Assembly (NCBI GenBank): GCA_030524435.1
Contig: JAUNGS010000022.1
Span: 1 to 33,808, forward strand
Source: Eubacterium sp.
GTDB lineage: Bacteria > Bacillota > Clostridia > Eubacteriales > Eubacteriaceae
Direction: 5' to 3'
Length of the DNA: 33,808 nucleotides
Shown: positions 8,143 through 15,635 of the stretch, piece by piece
Layout: each line of letters starts with the position of its first letter
Numbering within the stretch: the first letter of the stretch is position 1
Program-made: the position numbers and the translations under genes
Notes under the pieces: generated by a model
Told to the model about the DNA's origin: nothing
Seen by the model: only the letters and a program-made list of their open reading frames with translations
Databases searched by the model: none

Positions 8143-8721
8143 ATGAAGGAGCGTCTTAAGGGCAGAGGGCTGGCCTACGGTGTGGGGGCGGTGCTGCTTT
8201 TGGGTCTTTTTGGGCTATGGCTGTTTTTGGGCCAGGGCTTTGGAGATCGGGGCGGCCTCCAGGAGGTTCCGGTGCCCACGGCTGAGGCTTCTGGGGAGGC
8301 AGAGCCCCAGGAGATTGTGGTTCATATCACCGGCGCAGTGGCGTCGCCGGGGGTTTTTCGTTTGCCCCAGGGGGCTAGGCTCATCGATGCGGTGGATGCG
8401 GCCGGGGGACTTACGGCGGAGGCCAGCACGGATCAGATTAATCTGGCGGCGCTTTTGTCGGATGCTGACAAGATTCATATTTATACCTTGGCGGAGGCGG
8501 CCCAGGGCCAGGGGGGTGTGGCTGCGGATGGCAGGGTGAATATTAACACGGCGTCTTTGGAGGAGCTGATGACTTTGCCGGGGATTGGCGAGGGGATTGG
8601 CGGCAATATTATTGCTTATAGGGAGAAGAATGGTGCTTTTCGGTCTTTGGAGGCGCTTAAGGAGGTGGACCGGATTGGGGATAAGCTTTTTGAGCGGATC
8701 CGGGAGCTGATTTGTTTGTAG
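8143..8721 (+). CDS. comEA: ComEA-family helix-hairpin-helix DNA-binding protein
   Basis: This 192-residue membrane-anchored protein of the competence DNA-receptor type binds double-stranded DNA at the outer cell surface for transformation. It has one N-terminal transmembrane helix (GVGAVLLLGLFGLWLFLG, residues about 13-30) and an SLBB-like domain (VVHITGAVASPGVFRLPQGA, about 60-115). A tandem HhH domain at about 130-192 includes INTASLEELMTLPGIGEGIG and a second hairpin ending FERIRELICL. The architecture and length match ComEA. comEB and comEC are not adjacent, and its partner here is a PHP phosphatase gene 2 nt upstream. The last 200 bp are notably rich in G and T and poor in C, unlike the neighbouring genes. 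Confidence 0.9.
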   Translation: MKERLKGRGLAYGVGAVLLLGLFGLWLFLGQGFGDRGGLQEVPVPTAEASGEAEPQEIVVHITGAVASPGVFRLPQGARLIDAVDAAGGLTAEASTDQINLAALLSDADKIHIYTLAEAAQGQGGVAADGRVNINTASLEELMTLPGIGEGIGGNIIAYREKNGAFRSLEALKEVDRIGDKLFERIRELICL

Positions 8722-8738
8722 CGAGCAGGTGCAGTGTG

Positions 8739-8836
8739 GGGCGTCCGTCATTGGAGAATCTGCCCCTCCTTCGCCATTCGGACAGCTGTGCTGTCCGCCT
8801 GGAGGCGGAATGGTCAGATTTCCATTGACGGACGCC
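8739..8836 (+). repeat. Palindromic unit 1 of the array
   Basis: Ends are GGGCGTCCGTCA and TGACGGACGCCC, a perfect 12-bp terminal match. The C-G pair at the fourth position is replaced by T-A in unit 2. Confidence 0.85.
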
Positions 8837-8855
8837 CAATAGCGGGTACAGTGTG

Positions 8856-8955
8856 GGGTGTCCGTCATTGGAGAATCTGCCGCTCCTTCGCCATTCGGAC
8901 AGCTGCGCTGTTCGTCTGGAGGCGGAATCGGTCAGATTTCCATTGACGGACACCC
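8856..8955 (+). repeat. Palindromic unit 2 of the array
   Basis: Ends are GGGTGTCCGTCA and TGACGGACACCC, a perfect 12-bp terminal match. The inner arm is TGGAGAATCTG against CAGATTTCCA. Confidence 0.85.
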
Positions 8956-8973
8956 AATAGCGGGTACAGTGTG

Positions 8974-9073
8974 GGATGTCCGTCATTGGAGAATCTGCCG
9001 CTCCTTCGCCATCCGGACAGCTGCGCTGTTCGTCTGGAGGCGGAATCGGTCAGATTTCCATTGACGGACACCC
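8974..9073 (+). repeat. Palindromic unit 3 of the array
   Basis: Nearly identical to unit 2 (both have CTGCGCTGTTCGTCTGGAGG in the centre), with a single change near its left end (GGATGTCC). Confidence 0.85.
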
Positions 9074-9092
9074 AATAGCGGGTGCAGTGTAG

Positions 9093-9191
9093 AGTGTCCT
9101 CCTTTGGGCAATCTGCCGCTCCTTCGCCATTCGGACAGCTTTGCTGTCCGTCTGGAGGCGGAATCGGGCAGATTCCCATGGTCGGACACCC
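9093..9191 (+). repeat. Palindromic unit 4 of the array
   Basis: The most diverged unit of the array. Its inner arms TGGGCAATCTGCC and GGCAGATTCCCA have changed together relative to units 2 and 3. It ends GGACACCC and is followed by GATTGTAAGTGCATTGTGG, the inverted counterpart of the outer linker at 7141-7157. Confidence 0.82.
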
Positions 9192-9210
9192 GATTGTAAG
9201 TGCATTGTGG

Positions 9211-9621
9211 AGGGATAAAAATTTTTTTGGCGGCGGTTTGAAAGTGTAAATATTAGTTAAATTACTAAATTGAGGGGGTGGCGCATTGTTAAATTAATCA
9301 CGATATTTTGGGGGAGATGCAAAAATTTTTTGCAAAAAAGTATCATTATTGTTGGTAAAAGCTTGAAAAAATACGGTTTTATTGTTAAAAATGAAACAAA
9401 CACAAAATTTTAGATATTAAATGACGAATAAGTTTCCTCGAAATATGGGTTTTGGTTGGATTTGCGATAATCTTAAAAAGGATTTTTATTCTAAGATAAC
9501 GTTTTCTTATTGGGAAATATGTGTTATACTTATGGTGTAGGGATCAGTGATGCCTGACAGCACAGCTATTTTACTTGGAAAAGTTTCCAGAAGCGCCATC
9601 CTTAGGTGGCGGAGGTGAAGA
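9211..9621. other. AT-rich 411-bp intergenic region with the promoter and leader of the PPDK operon
   Basis: No coding sequence is evident. The left part is strongly AT-rich with several A and T runs. A promoter candidate lies near 9502-9530. The leader (about 9537-9621) contains two small hairpins: TGGAAAAGTTTCCA, and CGCCA (9594-9598) with TGGCG (9607-9611). The second directly abuts the GGAGGTGA ribosome binding site at 9611-9618 and could influence translation of the first gene. Confidence 0.6.
9502..9530 (+). promoter_or_regulatory. Candidate promoter of the PPDK regulator/PPDK operon
   Basis: A good -10 TATACT (9525-9530) with a weak -35 (TTTTCT at 9502-9507) 17 nt upstream. The weak -35 suggests activator dependence or a low basal level. 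It is the best promoter match before the gene. Confidence 0.5.
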
Positions 9622-10443
9622 ATGGTTCAGATGAATGACAACAAGCCCTTGGTGCTCTATGTGATCTCAGATTCTCTGGCACAGCAGGGAGAGCTTTTGG
9701 CCAAGGCGGGCAGGCAGCACTTCGGCGCTATGATCGAGGATATTCGGGTCTTTTCTTTTGTCCGGGAGCGAGGGGAGCTTCTTCGGATTATAGAGGAGGC
9801 GGCTGGGTGTCATGCTTTGATCATCTGTACGGTATCCCTGCCGAATATTTTGAAGGATCTCAAGCGCTTTTCCAAGGAAAGGGGCATTCCGGTCTACGAC
9901 GCCCTGGATCCTTTTCTGGATGAAATCAGGATTCAGACGGGGACGGCGCCGAATACGGACCCCATGGTCAGAAATCCCTTAGATGAAGCCTATTTTAAGC
10001 GGGTGGAGGCCATCGAGTTTACGGTGAAGTACGACGACGGTAAGCGGATGGATCACCTTGACAAGGCGGATATCGTGCTTTTGGGGGTTTCGAGGACGTC
10101 GAAGACGCCCATCAGCGTCTATTTGGCCAACAACAACTACAAGGTCGCCAACATTCCGATTATGCCGGAGGTGGACCCGCCGGCGGAGCTGTTCAGGCTG
10201 CCCAGGGAAAAGGTTTTTGGCCTGGTGCTGAATCCGGATAAGCTTGTTGAGATCAGGGAGGAGCGTCTTAGGACCATGCGGCTCTACGGGACCTCCAACT
10301 ACGCAAGTCTGAAGAGAGTGGAATACGAGCTTGAGAAAGCCCAGGAGCTCTTTGACAGATTGGGGTGCACCGTCATCGACGTCACCTCAAAGGCGATTGA
10401 GGAAATCGCCAATTTTATACTTGAAACCATTTTGAGGAGGTAA
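9622..10443 (+). CDS. Pyruvate, phosphate dikinase regulatory protein (bifunctional kinase/phosphorylase, DUF299)
   Basis: This 273-residue protein inactivates PPDK by ADP-dependent phosphorylation of its active-site threonine and reactivates it by Pi-dependent dephosphorylation. The family P-loop GVSRTSKTP is at residues 155-163 (Lys161), followed by the conserved PISVYLANNNYKVANIPIMP and the DPP segment. The N-terminal YVISDSLAQQGELLAKA is also typical. Length is normal. The ATG has GGAGGTGA at ideal spacing. Its last two codons (AGG AGG) form the ribosome binding site of ppdK, whose ATG lies 4 nt beyond the stop, so regulator and target are translationally coupled. Confidence 0.95.
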   Translation: MVQMNDNKPLVLYVISDSLAQQGELLAKAGRQHFGAMIEDIRVFSFVRERGELLRIIEEAAGCHALIICTVSLPNILKDLKRFSKERGIPVYDALDPFLDEIRIQTGTAPNTDPMVRNPLDEAYFKRVEAIEFTVKYDDGKRMDHLDKADIVLLGVSRTSKTPISVYLANNNYKVANIPIMPEVDPPAELFRLPREKVFGLVLNPDKLVEIREERLRTMRLYGTSNYASLKRVEYELEKAQELFDRLGCTVIDVTSKAIEEIANFILETILRR

Positions 10444-10447
10444 TACT

Positions 10448-13069
10448 ATGGATAAAAAGTGGGTTTATTTATTCAGCGAAGGCGATGCAGATATGCGCAA
10501 CCTTTTGGGGGGAAAAGGTGCAAATCTCGCAGAGATGACCCGAATCGGCTTACCGGTGCCCCAGGGCTTCACGGTAACCACCGAGGCCTGCATTGAATAC
10601 CTGAAGGACAACAAGCTGACCTACGAAATGATCGGACAGATCAATAGCCGCATGTCTGTTTTGGAGGACATTGCGGGGAAGAAATTCGGCAAAAAGGAAA
10701 ATCCGCTGCTGGTTTCTGTACGCTCCGGCGCCCGGGTCTCCATGCCCGGCATGATGGACACCATTCTCAACCTGGGGCTCAACGACGAAACCGTCCATGG
10801 GCTGGCTGAAAAGACGGGCAACGAGCGCTTTGCCTACGACAGCTACAGACGTTTTATCCAGATGTTTGGGGACGTCGTCCAGGAGATCGATAAAAATAAA
10901 TTTGAAAACGTTTTAGATGAGGTCAAGGAACGGGAGATGCTTCAGATCGACACCCAGCTGACCACCGAGCACTTAAAGGAAATCGTCGATCGCTTTAAGG
11001 AAATCGTCCTGAGTGCGACGGGCAAGCCCTTTCCCCAGGATCCCAACGTTCAGCTCTTAATGGCTGTGGAGGCGGTGTTCCGCTCCTGGAATAACCCCAG
11101 GGCCTTTGTCTACCGCGATATGAACGATATTCCCCACGACATCGGCACCGCCGTCAACGTCCAGTCCATGGTCTTTGGCAACATGGGCGACGACTGCGGC
11201 ACCGGCGTGGCCTTCACAAGAAATCCGGCCACCGGGGAAAATGTGCTTTTCGGTGAGTTCTTAGTCAACGCCCAGGGCGAGGACGTGGTCGCCGGGATCC
11301 GTACCCCCAGGGAAATCGCCGAGCTCAGAAAAATCATGCCTCTGGTCTACAAGCAGTTCAGCGACACCGCCGAGCTCCTTGAAAAACACTACCGAGACAT
11401 GCAGGATATGGAATTTACCGTGGAAAAGGGCCAGCTCTTTATGCTCCAGACCAGAAACGGCAAGCGCACCGCCCCGGCGGCTTTGAAAATTGCCGTAGAC
11501 ATGGTGAAGGAAGGCTTAATCACCAAGGAGGACGCCGTTATGCGGGTCGAGCCTTTGTCCTTGGATCAGCTGCTGCACCCCACCTTCGACGATGCGGCCC
11601 AGAAGGCGGCCGAGGTTTTGGCCAAGGCGCTGCCGGCCTCACCGGGGGCTGCCACCGGACGAGTTTACTTCACCGCCGAGGACGCCAAGAATGCCGCTGA
11701 AAATGGCGAAGAGGTCATCCTGGTCAGAAAGGAAACCTCCCCTGAAGATATCGAGGGCATGTACGCCGCCAACGGTATTTTAACCTCCCGGGGCGGCATG
11801 ACCTCCCACGCGGCGGTTGTGGCCCGGGGTATGGGCAAGTGCTGCGTAGCTGGCTGCGAGGTTGCCAAGGTCGATGAGGAAGCCAAATTCTTCAGAGTTG
11901 GCGAGGTGTATATCCGCGAAGGAGACTACATCTCCTTAGACGGCACCGCCGGCGAGGTTTACCAGGGAAGCATTGCCACCAAGGCGCCGGAATTGTCCGG
12001 AGATTTTGCCATGATCATGGAATGGGCCGACAGCTTCAGAACCATGAAGGTCAGAACCAACGCCGACACCCCCCGGGATGCCGAGGTGGCCGTCAGCTTT
12101 GGCGCCGAGGGCATCGGGCTCTGCCGTACAGAGCACATGTTCTTCAACGAGGACCGTATTCCCAGTGTGCGCCGGATGATTTTATCCAAAACCAAGGAAC
12201 AACGGGAAAAATACCTGGCCGAGCTTCTGCCCATGCAGAAGGAGGATTTCATCGGCATCTACCGCGCCATGAAGGATCTGCCGGTTACCGTGCGTCTTTT
12301 GGATCCGCCCCTCCACGAATTTGTGCCCACCGAGCCCGAGGACATCGAAGCCCTGGCCAAGGATATGGACATCACCGTAGAGGAAATGAAGGGCGTCATC
12401 AGCGGCCTTGAGGAATTCAACCCCATGCTGGGTCACCGCGGCTGCCGTCTGGACGTCACCTTCCCGGAAATTGCAGAAATGCAGACCCGGGCCATTATGG
12501 AGGCGGCCATCGAGGTTAAAAACGAAATGGGCTACGACATCGTGCCCGAAATCATGATTCCTCTGGTGGGCATGAAGGAGGAATGGGACTTCGTCGAAAA
12601 GATCGTCCGGGATACGGCCGAAAAAATCAAGGCGGAAAAACGCTCCGACATTGACTACAAGGTGGGCACCATGATGGAAATCCCCAGGGCCACCTTAATT
12701 GCCGACAGAATCGCCGAGGGCGCCGAGTTCTTCTCCTTCGGGACCAACGACTTGACCCAGATGACCTACGGCTTCTCCAGGGATGATGCCGGCAAGTTCA
12801 TCGGCGTCTATAAGGAAAAGGGCATCCTGCCGGGCGACCCCTTCCAGAGCATCGACACCGAGGGTGTGGGCAAGCTGGTGGAAACCGGCGTGAAGCTTGG
12901 CCGGACAACGAAGCCGGATCTGAAGATTGGCGTCTGCGGCGAGCACGGCGGCGATCCCAAGTCCATCCACTTCTTCCAGAATACCGGATTAAACTACGTC
13001 TCCTGCTCACCCTACCGGGTGCCCATCGCCCGTTTGGCGGCGGCCCAGGCGGCTTTGGAACAGAAATAG
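10448..13069 (+). CDS. ppdK: Pyruvate, phosphate dikinase
   Basis: This 873-residue PPDK interconverts pyruvate + ATP + Pi and PEP + AMP + PPi, and in anaerobes it often runs in the glycolytic direction using PPi. The N-terminal ATP-grasp domain starts with GGKGANLAEMTRIGLPVPQGF. The swivelling phosphohistidine domain has TSRGGMTSHAAVVARGMG, with catalytic His454 and the regulatory Thr452 that the upstream regulator would modify. The C-terminal TIM-barrel PEP/pyruvate domain includes GIGLCRTEHMFF, FGTNDLTQMTYGFSRDDAG, and the CGEHGGDP loop with catalytic Cys830. All key residues are present and length is normal. An intrinsic terminator lies about 60 bp after the stop. A pyrophosphatase that would compete for PPi is encoded at 16414-18036. 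Confidence 0.98.
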   Translation: MDKKWVYLFSEGDADMRNLLGGKGANLAEMTRIGLPVPQGFTVTTEACIEYLKDNKLTYEMIGQINSRMSVLEDIAGKKFGKKENPLLVSVRSGARVSMPGMMDTILNLGLNDETVHGLAEKTGNERFAYDSYRRFIQMFGDVVQEIDKNKFENVLDEVKEREMLQIDTQLTTEHLKEIVDRFKEIVLSATGKPFPQDPNVQLLMAVEAVFRSWNNPRAFVYRDMNDIPHDIGTAVNVQSMVFGNMGDDCGTGVAFTRNPATGENVLFGEFLVNAQGEDVVAGIRTPREIAELRKIMPLVYKQFSDTAELLEKHYRDMQDMEFTVEKGQLFMLQTRNGKRTAPAALKIAVDMVKEGLITKEDAVMRVEPLSLDQLLHPTFDDAAQKAAEVLAKALPASPGAATGRVYFTAEDAKNAAENGEEVILVRKETSPEDIEGMYAANGILTSRGGMTSHAAVVARGMGKCCVAGCEVAKVDEEAKFFRVGEVYIREGDYISLDGTAGEVYQGSIATKAPELSGDFAMIMEWADSFRTMKVRTNADTPRDAEVAVSFGAEGIGLCRTEHMFFNEDRIPSVRRMILSKTKEQREKYLAELLPMQKEDFIGIYRAMKDLPVTVRLLDPPLHEFVPTEPEDIEALAKDMDITVEEMKGVISGLEEFNPMLGHRGCRLDVTFPEIAEMQTRAIMEAAIEVKNEMGYDIVPEIMIPLVGMKEEWDFVEKIVRDTAEKIKAEKRSDIDYKVGTMMEIPRATLIADRIAEGAEFFSFGTNDLTQMTYGFSRDDAGKFIGVYKEKGILPGDPFQSIDTEGVGKLVETGVKLGRTTKPDLKIGVCGEHGGDPKSIHFFQNTGLNYVSCSPYRVPIARLAAAQAALEQK

Positions 13070-13129
13070 AGGGTTTGTGAATAAGCGTCAAAAGAATTTT
13101 GCTCCTACAATCATAATATAAATTATGGC

Positions 13130-13162
13130 AAAGGGTCCTGTCGATTTCGGCAGGGCCTTTTT
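13130..13162 (+). terminator. Intrinsic terminator after ppdK
   Basis: GGTCCTG (13134-13140) pairs with CAGGGCC (13151-13157) through one wobble pair, extended by AAA on the left against the following TTTTT. Confidence 0.8.
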
Positions 13163-13231
13163 AAAAATACAAGCGCCGGACACCCCTTTTTGCCATGTAC
13201 AAAAGGCATTGCCTGTAAAAGCATTTAGGTA

Positions 13232-13261
13232 TTGGACAGATGCTAAAAAAAGGCGTATAGT
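13232..13261 (+). promoter_or_regulatory. Promoter of the flavodoxin gene
   Basis: TTGGAC (13232-13237), an 18-nt spacer, then TATAGT (13256-13261), about 55 bp upstream of the flavodoxin start. Confidence 0.68.
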
Positions 13262-13315
13262 AGAGGTGAAAAGAAAATACAGGATCAATATCCAATGAAA
13301 TGGAGGAAAAATACA

Positions 13316-13789
13316 ATGGGTAAAAAATTAGTCGCTTATTTTTCAGCCAGCGGGGTGACCAAAAAGGCAGCGGAGCGTCTGGCCAAGGCCGCAGATGCCG
13401 ATCTTTTTGAGATTACTCCGGCAGTGCCCTACACCAGTGCTGATTTAGACTGGATGGATAAAAAGAGCCGCAGCTCCTTGGAAATGAAGGATCCGGATTC
13501 CAGACCGGAAATCGCCAATAAATGTGAAAACATGGCGGATTACGACCTGGTATTTTTAGGTTTCCCCATCTGGTGGTACGTGGCCCCCACCATCATCGAC
13601 ACATTCCTGGAAAGCTACGACTTTTCCGGAAAAACCATCGTCCCCTTTGCCACCTCCGGCAGCAGCGGATTGGGCAGAACCGTGGAGGTGTTAAAGCCTC
13701 TGTGCTCAGACACGACAAAATGGGATGCCGGCCGCATGGTCAACGGCATTTCCGACGAAGCTCTGGCCAATTGGGCTAAGTCCTTCTAA
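13316..13789 (+). CDS. Flavodoxin family protein
   Basis: This 157-residue cytoplasmic flavodoxin-like protein binds FMN as a low-potential electron carrier or reductase. The FMN phosphate loop reads AYFSASGVTKKAAERLA near the N-terminus, a variant of the usual SxTGNT loop. FLGFPIWWYVAPTIIDTFLE is the typical W-containing FMN loop, and PFATSGSSGLGRTVEVL is the third contact region. These features resemble the flavodoxin_4 group rather than classic long-chain flavodoxins. An upstream in-frame ATG at 13295 has no ribosome binding site, whereas TGGAGG sits 10-15 nt before ATG 13316, so that start is preferred. It is monocistronic, between its own promoter and a bidirectional terminator. Confidence 0.9.
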   Translation: MGKKLVAYFSASGVTKKAAERLAKAADADLFEITPAVPYTSADLDWMDKKSRSSLEMKDPDSRPEIANKCENMADYDLVFLGFPIWWYVAPTIIDTFLESYDFSGKTIVPFATSGSSGLGRTVEVLKPLCSDTTKWDAGRMVNGISDEALANWAKSF

Positions 13790-13801
13790 AAATAGACGAT
13801 T

Positions 13802-13839
13802 CACCAAAAAAACAGCCCCTCAGGGCTGTTTTTTTGGTG
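13802..13839. terminator. Bidirectional intrinsic terminator after flavodoxin
   Basis: CACCAAAAAAACAGCCC and GGGCTGTTTTTTTGGTG form a 17-bp perfect inverted repeat around CTCA. The A run on one side and T run on the other allow termination from both directions. Confidence 0.9.
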
Positions 13840-13897
13840 GAAGCTGGGGCCGGGGCGCAAAAGCTTACAAAGTTTTGAAGCGCTTTCGGCCAGCCTG

Positions 13898-13906
13898 TGC
13901 TATAAT
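13898..13906 (+). promoter_or_regulatory. Extended -10 promoter of the CPBP protease gene
   Basis: TG at 13898-13899, one base, then consensus TATAAT (13901-13906). No good -35 at 16-18 nt, so an extended -10 promoter is likely. It lies 38 bp before the start codon. Confidence 0.65.
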
Positions 13907-13944
13907 AGCCGTAATACCCGAAAATTTCAATTGTGGAGGAGAGT

Positions 13945-15051
13945 ATGGAAGAGAAAATTTTAAATCAGCCCATGAAGCTCTTTGGGGCGGTGGCCTTTGG
14001 GCTGCCCTATCTGCTGGGGATTCTCATGGGCATCGGCTACAGCCGGGGGACAGATTTAAGCCTGTTTCCCAATGCCCAGATGATGTACCCGGCGGCGGGG
14101 GTGATTTTAGCGGTGCTCATCACCAGAAGGAAGGACGACACCGTCCCCAGGCGCTTTTATATCACCTACCTCGTCTTTGCGCTGATCATGATGGTTATGG
14201 CTGTCATCAGCTTGATGGCGCCCTCGGAAAACTGGCCCGTGATCATGAATCTGGCGATTATTCTGGGCAGTATTGTCTGCGGGCTGATGCTGCTGACGGA
14301 GGAAAAGAAAAGGCGCCAGGCCTGGGGGCTTTTGGGCGGCCGCCGGGGACAGTCCACCCTGATGGTGCTGCTCTTTGTGGCCCTGTACATGGCCAGGACG
14401 ATTTTTTCCTACGCCATCTCCGGCCAGCTTTCCTCCATGGCAGAGATCTTCACCGATCCGTCGATCATAGCGGTCATCGCCCTGCTGCCCGTCAACTTCT
14501 TTTTCGTGTTCATCGCCTTTTTCGGTGAGGAATACGGCTGGCGCTATTACCTCCAGCCTACCCTCCAAAAGCGTTTTGGCATGGTGAAGGGGGTACTTTT
14601 TCTGGGGGTGCTCTGGGGGCTGTGGCATCTGCCCATCAATCTGTTCTATTATGCGACCCCGGCCAAGGCCCTCGTCAGCATGGCGGGGCAGCAGGTCACC
14701 TGCATCACCCTGGGGGTATTTTTTGCCTACGCCTACATGAAAACCCAGAACATCTGGGTGCCGGTGATTCTGCACTACCTCAACAACAACCTGATTCCTG
14801 TCATCGCCGGCAATCTGTCCTCGGATATCTTGGTCAACCAGGAGATCAGCTGGGGCAGCGTTCTCTTTGGGCTGGTGCTCAACGGGGTTCTGTTTTTGGG
14901 ATTCTTGCTGACCAAATACTTCAAGGCCGAGCAGTACCGGCCGTCGGTGATGAACGAAAACGGCATTCGCCTTGAAGAAGATCAGGAGCCGGTGGAGGCG
15001 GTGATTTTACCCGGCATGATGGAGGACGAGGACGACGACCTAGAAGAATAA
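13945..15051 (+). CDS. CPBP-family intramembrane glutamic endopeptidase (CAAX protease/Abi-like)
   Basis: This 368-residue multi-pass membrane protein has about eight hydrophobic segments. The CPBP core is complete. FFGEEYGWRYYLQPTL has the EExxxR catalytic motif, GLWHLPINLFYY has the first histidine motif, and VILHYLNNNLIP has the second HxxxN motif. Members of the family cleave prenylated or other membrane proteins, or confer bacteriocin self-immunity. The C-terminal tail (about 40 residues) is very acidic, ending in a run of Glu and Asp. The GTG at 13933 lies against the ribosome binding site GGAGGAGAG, so ATG 13945 is the better start. Its substrate is unknown. Confidence 0.9.
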   Translation: MEEKILNQPMKLFGAVAFGLPYLLGILMGIGYSRGTDLSLFPNAQMMYPAAGVILAVLITRRKDDTVPRRFYITYLVFALIMMVMAVISLMAPSENWPVIMNLAIILGSIVCGLMLLTEEKKRRQAWGLLGGRRGQSTLMVLLFVALYMARTIFSYAISGQLSSMAEIFTDPSIIAVIALLPVNFFFVFIAFFGEEYGWRYYLQPTLQKRFGMVKGVLFLGVLWGLWHLPINLFYYATPAKALVSMAGQQVTCITLGVFFAYAYMKTQNIWVPVILHYLNNNLIPVIAGNLSSDILVNQEISWGSVLFGLVLNGVLFLGFLLTKYFKAEQYRPSVMNENGIRLEEDQEPVEAVILPGMMEDEDDDLEE

Positions 15052-15092
15052 AAAAATCCCCGAAACAGGCCTGGGCCTGGTGGGGAGAAGGT

Positions 15093-15136
15093 AAAAAATC
15101 CGCGGCAGGTTTAAGGCAAACCGGCCGCGGATTTTC
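15093..15136. terminator. Bidirectional terminator between convergent genes
   Basis: AAAATCCGCGGC (left) and GCCGCGGATTTT (right) form a long stem with an inner GGTTT/AAACC helix. It serves both the + strand CPBP gene and the minus-strand XRE regulator gene, whose stop codons flank it. Confidence 0.85.
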
Positions 15137-15139
15137 TCT

Positions 15140-15511
15140 TTACTGCTGTTTAAATCTGATGTAGTCGAGAACCTCGCGCTTCAGCTCATCGGGGAAGGAG
15201 AAATAGGCGGCAAAGGCCGTGATCTCCTCGTCGGTGAAGACGTAGGAATTTAAGAATTCTTCACCGGTGGTGGGCTGAGGTGTGCTGGGAAGGAGTTTCT
15301 TTTGGGATGTTCTGCAGAGCAGGTAGTCCACAGAGACATCAAAAAAATCTGCAATTTTGATCAGAAGCTGATTCTCGGGAAGATTCTTATCCTTTTCGTA
15401 TTTGGAGATTGAACTTTTGTTTAGATAAAAGATATTTGCAAATTTTTCCTGAGTTAGATTTTTTTCTTGTCTGAGTGTTTTCAGACGTGTGCCGAATGTA
15501 TTGTTTTCCAT
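15140..15511 (-). CDS. XRE-family transcriptional regulator
   Basis: This is a 123-residue Cro/CI-type regulator. The HTH covers residues about 5-62 (LKTLRQEKNLTQEKFANIFY, then SSISKYEKDKNLPENQLLIKIADFFDVSVDYLL). The C-terminal 45 residues are a small helical segment that may dimerise (EEITAFAAYFSFPDELKREV). GTG at 15520 is also in frame but lies within the ribosome binding sequence AAAGGTGA, so ATG at 15511 is chosen. It has its own near-consensus promoter (15574-15602). Its targets are not evident. It faces the CPBP protease gene across a shared terminator. Confidence 0.88.
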   Translation of the reverse strand: MENNTFGTRLKTLRQEKNLTQEKFANIFYLNKSSISKYEKDKNLPENQLLIKIADFFDVSVDYLLCRTSQKKLLPSTPQPTTGEEFLNSYVFTDEEITAFAAYFSFPDELKREVLDYIRFKQQ

Positions 15512-15573
15512 CACGTTCACCTTTTGATATTGAAATAACTGGCTTAAAGCGGTAAATACTCCCAGTTTATTAA

Positions 15574-15602
15574 AGTATATTATAATATTATAATTTTGTC
15601 AA
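15574..15602 (-). promoter_or_regulatory. Near-consensus promoter of the XRE regulator
   Basis: On the minus strand, TTGACA (15602-15597), a 17-nt spacer of only A and T, then TATACT (15579-15574). This is one of the strongest sigma-A-type promoters in the window. Confidence 0.85.
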
Positions 15603-15635
15603 GTAAACACAGACCGTTTAATATGGTTTTAAAAT

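Larger units (their letters stand above)
8722..9210 (+). repeat. Tandem array of four palindromic elements (about 118-bp period)
   Basis: Four units of 98-100 bp start at about 8739, 8856, 8974 and 9093, separated by an 18-20 bp linker (AATAGCGGGTACAGTGTG and variants). Each unit is an imperfect inverted repeat able to fold into one long hairpin with GGACAGC-TGC-GCTGTCC near the tip. The short ORFs in both strands of this region simply follow the repeats and are not genes. The array fills the whole space behind comEA, where no ordinary terminator is visible, so the hairpins may also end or stabilise that transcript. Confidence 0.92.

Noticed and set aside
8734..9189. Several overlapping 68-109 residue ORFs in both strands of the repeat array
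   Set aside because: Their sequences repeat with the DNA repeat and share no protein features. They arise because the 118-bp repeats lack stops in some frames.
8722..9210. CRISPR array
   Set aside because: The repeated part (about 100 bp) is far longer than the 18-20 bp linkers, the linkers are themselves nearly identical, and no cas genes are present.
14107..14775. 222-residue minus-strand frame within the CPBP protease gene
   Set aside because: Antisense shadow. The plus-strand product has the complete CPBP motifs and membrane segments.
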